A DNA stretch of 64,000 bases from Alentia gelatinosa (Eukaryota; Annelida; Polychaeta; Phyllodocida; Polynoidae): contig OX465587.1 of assembly GCA_950022655.1 (NCBI GenBank), positions 25,919,716 to 25,983,715 of the forward strand, written 5' to 3'. A program made the translations under genes and the position numbers. Each line of letters begins with the position of its first letter. Within the stretch, counting starts at the first letter, position 1. Positions 56,741 to 64,000 of the stretch are shown here, piece by piece. Below the pieces are notes generated by a model. It was not told the origin of the DNA, made no database searches, and saw only the letters and a program-made list of their open reading frames with translations.

Positions 56741-57204
56741 GAAACAAACCTATAACAAATAAATACATTCCAATTTGTTTCACTGTATTTGGAGGTTGTT
56801 TTACAGGGGAGCTTCCCTGCTTCTCAAGTCCAGCCATTTTATAAGTCTTTCTCGCTGGTTCTGCACAGTGTATTGCCTATTGACATGAGCAGCTGTTCAC
56901 CCCTCAATGGAGATGAGGGGTGAATACTTTACAGCAGTCATTCAGAATTTGTAACTCAGGTGTACATGTCAGCTGACAAGTGATCCATCCGAAAGAACCG
57001 ATTCATATTGAAGTTCTTCATTCACTCCTTTATCTTTCCTTTTTATAATACCTCACCTTCAGATTACAAATTCAGAGACAGCCCTCAATTTCTTATTCAA
57101 CTTTTCGCCATTTAAGAAAACCACCCAGTTTTAGACATTTAACATGCATGTGGCTCAATGCCTATCATTCCCCTGAAGTTGTTCCGAGTGTATCCGCACA
57201 TTTC

Positions 57205-57208
57205 AAAA
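57205..57208 (-). terminator. RNA polymerase III terminator of the tRNA gene
   Basis: TTTT on the minus strand, 6 bases after the tRNA 3' end, the usual Pol III stop signal. Confidence 0.75.
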
Positions 57209-57214
57209 CTGCTG

Positions 57215-57287
57215 CGCCCAATGAGGGACTCGAACCCTCGACCCTCAGATTAAAAGTCTGATGCTCTACCGACTGAGCTAACCGGGC
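57215..57287 (-). tRNA. tRNA-Lys (anticodon UUU)
   Basis: 73 nt with no intron. Acceptor stem GCCCGGT pairs with ATTGGGC (two G-U pairs) and the discriminator base is G, as usual for eukaryotic tRNA-Lys. D arm GCTC-GAGC, anticodon stem TCAGA/TCTGA with loop CTTTTAA, giving anticodon UUU, and T arm GAGGG/CCCTC with loop TTCGAGT. Internal promoter boxes A (TAGCTCAGTCGG) and B (GGTTCGAGTCC) are intact. A single copy with clean secondary structure and a nearby terminator looks functional. Confidence 0.97.
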
Positions 57288-57609
57288 TCATAGCTGCGAG
57301 GGCGCATATAAACATTATATTGGAGTAGTGTTATCAATACAGCTATTGATATACATGTGTAGGAAATTCCAATATCAAAATGATTTAACTTACGATCATA
57401 CTGTTAAGTACAGTGTACTCCCTTCACGGTATCAGGCATTTGCATGTATATGGTGGCGAATATGTCGTATATGTACACTGATTTTATTAACACATTCCTA
57501 TACAAACATAATGAATAAAAAAAGACCTCACGTTATGTATTCATGCCGCTCTCTAAATCGGTTAAGATACCTGGAGCATGAAGCTTATACAAGTAACATA
57601 TAGAAAATT

Positions 57610-58029
57610 GACATAAGCGGGCCGCAACCAGCGGGCCCCTGCATTGAGACAGTCACTTGCTCGGTAGTTGCGAAGCCGCCACGTCCAAATCCATAAACAT
57701 ATAGAGAATTATGAGCAATCGACTGTGTGCAGAGCTTCTGTGAGGATCCCCTCTAGTCTATACTAGAATACGGGATCATTTTTAGGAGAGTCCATCTTGG
57801 GACAAACTCGAACAAAAGAAGCAAAAGGGTGGCAATTTAAGTGAGGCTGTGTATAACAACTGTCCCTGCTGTCAGAGGTCATAGAGGCGGTTTACAGGGG
57901 GAGCAAGTTCAATTATAGTGTTTAAGGTCCATAACTTATGGCTGCACTTCATCATGCTATTGTAGCTCCCAGCAACGAGTGTAGAATATCTATACTCGTC
58001 TCACGACAACAGACACATAGATGACCACG
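57610..58029. other. No gene seen
   Basis: Contains a small GC hairpin (GGGCCGC/GCGGGCCC near 57620-57638) and otherwise nothing recognisable. Confidence 0.4.
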
Positions 58030-58210
58030 CTCAAATACACAGAACATTCCGAGGATCCCCGCATAAGCGGACACCCTCCGTTCTGGGCCAAAGTGCCCGC
58101 TTACGCAGGGTTAAAATAAACATCTAATAGAGGGATCCGTTCCGAGTAAAGGTGTCCGTTAACGCTGGGTGTCCGTTTACGCGGTGTGTCCGTTAGGCGG
58201 GGTTCTACTG
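58030..58210 (-). mobile_element. Pogo/Tigger-like element terminus, copy B
   Basis: On the minus strand begins CAGTAGAACCCCGCCTAACG at 58210 beside a TA, followed by sub-terminal repeats of CGGACACC (three nearby, one more further in) and CTCTATTAGATGTTTAT, in the same order as at 6.15-6.29 kb. It directly adjoins a (TA)n microsatellite. The opposite terminus was not located. Confidence 0.6.

Positions 58211-58279
<69 letters not shown>
58211..58279. repeat. (TA)n microsatellite
   Basis: About 33 TA dinucleotides starting exactly at the TA target site of the pogo/Tigger-like terminus, suggesting insertion into, or slippage from, the TA duplication. Confidence 0.97.
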
Positions 58280-58286
<7 letters not shown>

Positions 58287-58393
58287 CCGCGATTTATCGT
58301 TGGTCCGATCCATGGATTATTCATTAAAACAAGGGTTATCCTTATAAGAGAAAACGTAGTCATTGATCCCGTAGGTATATCATTCTCGGCCTT

Positions 58394-58453
58394 TTGTACC
58401 ATGAATACGTCCCTCCGCCTCTGGCATCGGGACGTATTTGATATGGTATAAAG
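58394..58453. repeat. Imperfect inverted repeat (hairpin)
   Basis: GTACCATGAATACGTCCC and GGGACGTATTTGATATGGTAT are near-complements with small gaps, separated by about 15 bp; a possible very short foldback element. Confidence 0.5.
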
Positions 58454-58510
58454 AACTCTGTCATTACGTTTTCTTATTATTATATACCTAAACTTGATGA
58501 AAAAGCTTCG

Positions 58511-58590
58511 CTTCGTAGCCGATTCACTACGTCACAGTGAGCCCGAACGACATTCATACTGCACACATAGCAGCGGGTAGTATTTAGTTG
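58511..58590 (+). repeat. Dispersed repeat family 3, copy B
   Basis: Partner of 19057-19133, with shared ATTCACTACGTCACAGTG and TAGCAGCGG blocks. Confidence 0.7.
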
Positions 58591-58599
58591 CGGCTGGTA

Positions 58600-61500
58600 A
58601 AAATGTACTCAGAAAATTATCTGGATCAACAAATACAAGTACGTGTGCCATGGAAATCATCAACGCATTCTCAATACGTTGTGAGTACATATATGGGTAG
58701 TATATAAATATTGTATTGGAGTGTATATATGGCCATTTCTCTGTAGACCTAGTTTCGATGTGTAGACATGGTGTCAACATGGATAAAAGGACCGGATACT
58801 CTTCGCCTGGGAATAAACCCTTTTAATCACCTATAAGGTTCAAAACCACTCTAATTTTCTCACGATTACATGTATATATAGCTATGAGCAATATCGCTGC
58901 ACTATGAGAGTGATATCAACATTATGTAAATTAAGGAAAATGATGTATTAGTATCAATAATCTGTATCCAATTACAAAATAGAAAGTAAGCAAATGAAAT
59001 TGGCATACACATGTATATCACGAAAGACGACCATACGTTCACTATTTCAAATGGTCTCTGACATATATACAACCTAACAGCCTAAACTTCTTCAATAAAA
59101 CATATATTTTTTCCCTAGTCCTACTTGGATAAAAGAACTTCGATTGACATCTATATTAAACAATGATTTCATGAGCGGGCATTCACCGGGTATAGATCCT
59201 TTCCTTAGGTATTGCACAACCTGGATCCATTGGAGACACAGGAGAGAGACAGACCAAACCACGTCACAAGGGTGTAGACCGGGACATTCCTCCACACTGC
59301 GGTGCATCTGTGTGGGTCTGTGTTCACTAGGCGCTCACACACTCTACAACATAGCTTCCTTTTGCTTTTTAAGCTAACGAAAATGCACCTCGAGTCATCC
59401 TCCTTCTTCAGGCAATAGCAGGAAATATGCAAAGAATTCCCTTCATATAAATCAATACTATAGTTTAGCTGGGTTATTAATTTGGTATTTTGTGCACAGT
59501 GTGATCTGTATAATTATATTGAAGTGTATGTCACATGGAATAGATAATAATCATATATATACATATAATCACATTCCTCGAAGCACCACAATTATAACTC
59601 ATTACAGAGAATCCGTATATATAATAGAAGGCTCAAGGTGATCTGGACATTAATGCCTAGAAACACATTTGGTAATCCCTAATGATCCTCAAGGCCTTGA
59701 TCCCTTCTCCAGCCACCCAGTATATGTAATCAGATAATACAGTAATTCCATGAACCCAGAAGAGATACAGTATCTACTTCCCACTGCTAGCTGCTGGCTT
59801 TACAGGGATCAGTGGTAGTCACTTTGTAAACATCTTTACTAGTAACCCACTTAGTTTCCCCATAAACCACCTGATCATAATAACAACAGAGATACGGTTG
59901 TAGGGGAGTAACCGTAACTTACTAAGGCCTACATGACATGTACATGTAATCATGTGGTAACGGGTCTAAAAATAAACACTGGCTCAGGTATGTATCCGTG
60001 CACTAATACTGCCAAATTACATTGTTATGTAGGGAATTTGAATAATTGAATTTGTGAATATGTAATATTTTTCTGGAATAATGAATTTCTGGATATATAA
60101 GCAATTCGTTATCCGTAATCGTTAACATCTCAATCTCGGGGGTCTACTTATCTCGTTGAGGGATAAGAACCAATGGGCTATCATATTTCTATCTGGATTG
60201 TTTATGGTATGTGATATAACATTATAAACAGATTTAAAGGACACGTCATGCATAACACCGCGAATGTTAAACGGCTCAGTGAGAGATATAACTGACCTCT
60301 TTGGTGGTGACCTGGAGAACTCGAGAGCCACACCAGAATACTTCCAGACATTCTTAACTATCTCCTCTTTGTATTTCTTCTTCTTCCACTTCGGGACATT
60401 CCTTGGTACATCCATTCGGTCTGCGCTCCTACACGTTTCTGTCGCGTGCGGCACCAAGACCAGCGGACATCACTGGACAGTCCCTCCCATATAGACTCTG
60501 CTCGGAGAATGTGTGCAGCGGGAAGGCCGTAGGAGAAATGTCGTCTGATGTCAGCTTGGTAAAGCACGAGACCGGGACGTAAGCTTCCCCACCAACACTT
60601 TTTATGACAAGCCTTTCCACCGCACAAATTACAGAGAAAATGAGCTCGATTACTCCGATATTAAATCCAATTTAAGGCATGTTGGCTTCTATTCAATCAG
60701 AGATCTCTGAACCTTAATATATTGAAGATATATTGTATTGGTTCTACAATTTAGATTTACTATTTAAGATATTTGGTCATAATTACCGTTTTACATATAT
60801 TCAATCCATACCAAGGTCTCTGAGTCAATTCAAGATATTTGCAACTACATGTATTTGCAGTTGTCCGTATCAAATACATCTACCTTGAATCATAAGTAAG
60901 TAAACTGAATACATATATATATTCAGGTACTTTTATTCTCAATGTATTAAAGACGAATAGAATAAATATTCTTTATCAATTACTAAATTATGGGAGCACA
61001 GCAAGTAGGGGATGCCCCTCTTGAAAGCTTTATATTGAAACCGGCACATATGACAAGTGTATCAAGATATAATTTAGGTATATTCACGAAAGCTTTAAGA
61101 TAAAATTAAATGGCCAACACTTTGCCATATGGCTTTCTCCAGTGGTGCTGGTAGCGACTTTACCTGCATAATATAGACCGCTACATGCTGACGTCACACA
61201 ATAGGGGCCGGCAGTCACAGTCTAGCGCTTCCGAATATTTCTTTCTGGAAATCGTTTATTTAGAGGTCGTGACCCGAAAGGAAAGCAAGTCCAGGCTTGC
61301 TCCTGTTGGATGCAGTGACGTCTCCACCCCTTTCATTCATAGACGTGAAGAGATGCGGGTGGCACTTTCTTATCGCGGCTATGTTGATCTCTCACACCAG
61401 GCGAACCTCAGAGGCGTCTCGCTGACTCTTCTCACACACCAATGGGTACACCTTTTTTTTGCGAAGTAATAATTCTCTTGCTGGGCTGACATCAGCATCT

Positions 61501-64000
61501 CTGTTTTCCTTCCGAATAAATAGAATTCTTCCGCGTGAGAAGAGACGGAAAAACATGTTCAGGGGGATGTGAGTTTGATTTATTACATTTATCACATGGG
61601 TGATGGATGAGCGCAGACACCATCTGTGTCCATAGAGATCTGTTACACTCTCCAGGCCCTACTCTTCCTAATTATTATGAGAACCACGCTGGATATACCT
61701 TTGCTGGGGGACTGGGTCATCTATATACCGCAAAATGAATTCGGCGAAATGGGAATCACATGTATGAAATTAACCACTAATAAATAAAACTGAAATGGAA
61801 TTATTGATGTGATAACTGATTGGAAGGAAGCATTTCTAGTGTAATATATGCCATCTATGGTGTAAATTATACCATACGGAGACATAGTTAGTGTGCCTGA
61901 ATGAAACTGTTCCGAGTTGTTTTGGTGGAAGATATTCAATGAGTTCGAAGAATTTTTTTTCAAAGCTTTTATTTATACTGGAGGATAGGGTTAGGCAAAA
62001 AGTTCACCTATGTGTTGAATAATTATCAGTTCGCACACAGTGTACAGAATATAATCCATACAGCTGGCCAATAGGTAAGTGTGAGACATTTGTGCACAGG
62101 TATATCACTTATAAATAATATCACTTTAACGTCGTTTACAGTGAACTGAACTCGTCAAAGCATCGTTTGTTCTTGTGCATTGAGGTCACTTGTCACTAGG
62201 CAGCTTGGGTGTAGAGGGCACTTTAGCGATCTTCGTGACTTGCATATAGCCCCGATCCTAATCAGTTTCTTTTCCACAAATGCCACGTATTTTTCACCAA
62301 TTATAATGACAAGTTATTTCCTCCCCAGAATGTTAGAAACTTGATGTGAGCATCTAAAAACTGCGAAACTCTATTAATAGCAGTAACTGTAAAGTGTCAG
62401 ACAAGTTTAGGACTTCAGAGGTGATTCTTTTCACTTGTAAAAAGACCTAAACAGCACCTGCAATGGCTTAGATTAAAATGCAATTAACCTCGACTCTCTA
62501 AATGGAAACTTTTAAAAGAATTGAAGAGTGACAAAAACACCTGTAACACGTGACAAACTACCATGGCAGGCTCCGACTCCTTCGGAAGATCCACGAACCT
62601 TTGTATTGCTTTTTGTTGTAGTTGTCTTTAAATGTTTGTTTTCAGTTTAATTTTCTCTTCGCTGCTCCGCTGTGCCCGCCACCAAACATACCTGACCCTA
62701 CAACAAGGATCTCTTTGTACTGCGTGGGAAGGAACTCTTTCACACAGGCCCTTTAAATGGAAATAAACACACACATATGCCCATCTCTCTCCAATACCTT
62801 CAGAGACCTACCATGTCTCCCCTAATCATAGATCATTAATGTTATACCAGTATACCAGTTGGCGCTGTAAGTGATAAATATGAGGTAGAATTTACGATCA
62901 GATGAACCTGCACTGAAGGTAAATTTTACCAAGTATTTATCACGTACAAACACAATATACCTGTTTTTGTATTATCATATACCTTGCAATAGCCATTTCT
63001 AACCTTCGCTTTTGGACGCTCTGTTGGGTTTCGCCGCCGTACATATCCACATACGCCACATACAGGGATATAATAATACACCGGCATGTACAATTCTTCC
63101 CCCATGTACTCGTGCGTACATACACCTTCATCAGCAATAAGGAAGTCTTTGTTTAATCAGCAAATATTGGTCTATATTTGTATTTATTCCACTCATGAAT
63201 GATAAAGGTCTGTATGGTAAACATGGAATGGTGGGGCTAGGTACCCTTAACTCTCATGTATTATACGAACAGTTAATAACATCCCCCTAAGTGGTTTATC
63301 AAGAACTGCTCACTTCTGAATAAGAACACTGCAAATATTGAGTCTTATCTGTTGTTAGAAAACACAAATACCATACGATATATTGGCAACCATTGACATA
63401 CAGAAATCAATAGGGTCCCAGTTACTCCATAAGGCCACCAAACATTTGCAAACACAATAGAACCAGCCGGAGAGTGGGTGGTGCTATCCTGTCCAAAGAT
63501 AACAAATCAAACCCAAAGTGGCATATTTCATGCTCAAGTGATCAAATCGCATTCTGTTAACCCGGGTAGACCTGGCACACGCACCTCGTAGGGCAGTCTC
63601 CTGGCTCGCGACCAGCGCTAACTCTTTATAGATAAGAGTCAGGCGTGTGTGGGGGTGGGATGAGGGGATGCCAGTCCTGGGAAACACAAGCATTTTCAGT
63701 ATTTTTTTCATCGATATACATAGTTTTTCTAATGACATTGTTCAAATTAACTATCAGTTTCTTTCTTCTGATGAGTAATTTGATTATTTCTTAAAGCTGA
63801 GCATATCAATAAAAAAGGTTTGAATTGATTCAGGCCGTGCATAATTAACTCATAATACCCGATGGTCTTGAGAAGTTTGACAATGGCAAATGCATTATTT
63901 TCTATGTAGCACACAAATTTGATTTCTTTTGGATAATATTCAGAATAGAAAATGATGTGAGAGCTTGTTATTGGATCCTCAATACCCCGAATCTGATGTT
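58600..64000. other. No gene seen to window end
   Basis: Mostly AT-rich. At 60.12-60.63 kb three overlapping minus-strand frames (111, 89 and 63 codons) coincide, but none has a recognisable domain; the 111-codon frame ending SLNEISRPPRLRC is the best of them and might be a terminal exon of an unknown gene, at low confidence. CpG-richer DNA at 61.19-61.47 kb carries one 94-codon frame without a domain. Confidence 0.35.

Noticed and set aside
60122..60627. Minus-strand frames containing MCGGKACHKKCWWG considered as a PHD/zinc-finger exon
   Set aside because: Only one short Cys/His cluster, no complete zinc-ligand pattern, and the three frames contradict one another.

Overview
This is animal nuclear DNA, not prokaryotic. 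Coding sequence comes as short exons with GT/AG splice sites, a eukaryotic tRNA-Lys gene is present, long AT-rich stretches carry no gene, and many small transposable elements are scattered through it. The two recognisable protein genes (a METTL16-like RNA methyltransferase and a TRAF4-like adaptor) and the piggyBac-, Harbinger-, pogo- and gypsy-like debris fit a bilaterian invertebrate. A mollusc or other lophotrochozoan is my guess, but the sequence alone does not settle it.

Layout. 0.4-0.85 kb holds the last coding exon of a METTL16-like gene on the + strand, whose earlier exons lie left of the window. 1.25-1.35 kb is a 25-bp tandem repeat. 1.6-2.3 kb holds an unassigned minus-strand reading frame with a likely coiled coil and an E2F-like palindrome upstream. 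3.0-3.4 kb is a decayed LTR-retrotransposon RNase H fragment. 9.0-16.2 kb contains five consecutive minus-strand exons of a TRAF4-like gene: seven-odd TRAF zinc-finger motifs, a short coiled coil and the complete C-terminal MATH domain. All introns are phase 0. I found no exon for the N-terminal RING upstream of it. 16.7 kb has a dense CRE/E-box cluster. From 17 kb to the end I find no confident protein gene, only a tRNA-Lys(UUU) at 57.2 kb, CpG-rich promoter-like patches (12.1-12.5 and 35.6-36.1 kb), a CTCF-like motif pair at 51.4 kb and many repeats.

The most interesting content is repetitive. A MITE family with termini TAGACTTGCTCAAGTC...GACTGAAGCCAGTCTA occurs about ten times, and four copies are flanked by 9-bp target-site duplications. 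There are also a Harbinger-like MITE with nested inverted repeats (42.2 kb), a piggyBac-like TTAA-flanked MITE with three internal palindromes (29.5 kb), a 100-bp foldback element (49.3 kb), pogo/Tigger-like termini (6.2 and 58.1 kb), a 120-bp unit repeated three times almost unchanged (24.2 kb), and at least four further dispersed repeat families. METTL16 (RNA methylation), TRAF4 (signalling) and the tRNA have no evident functional link; they are simply neighbours.
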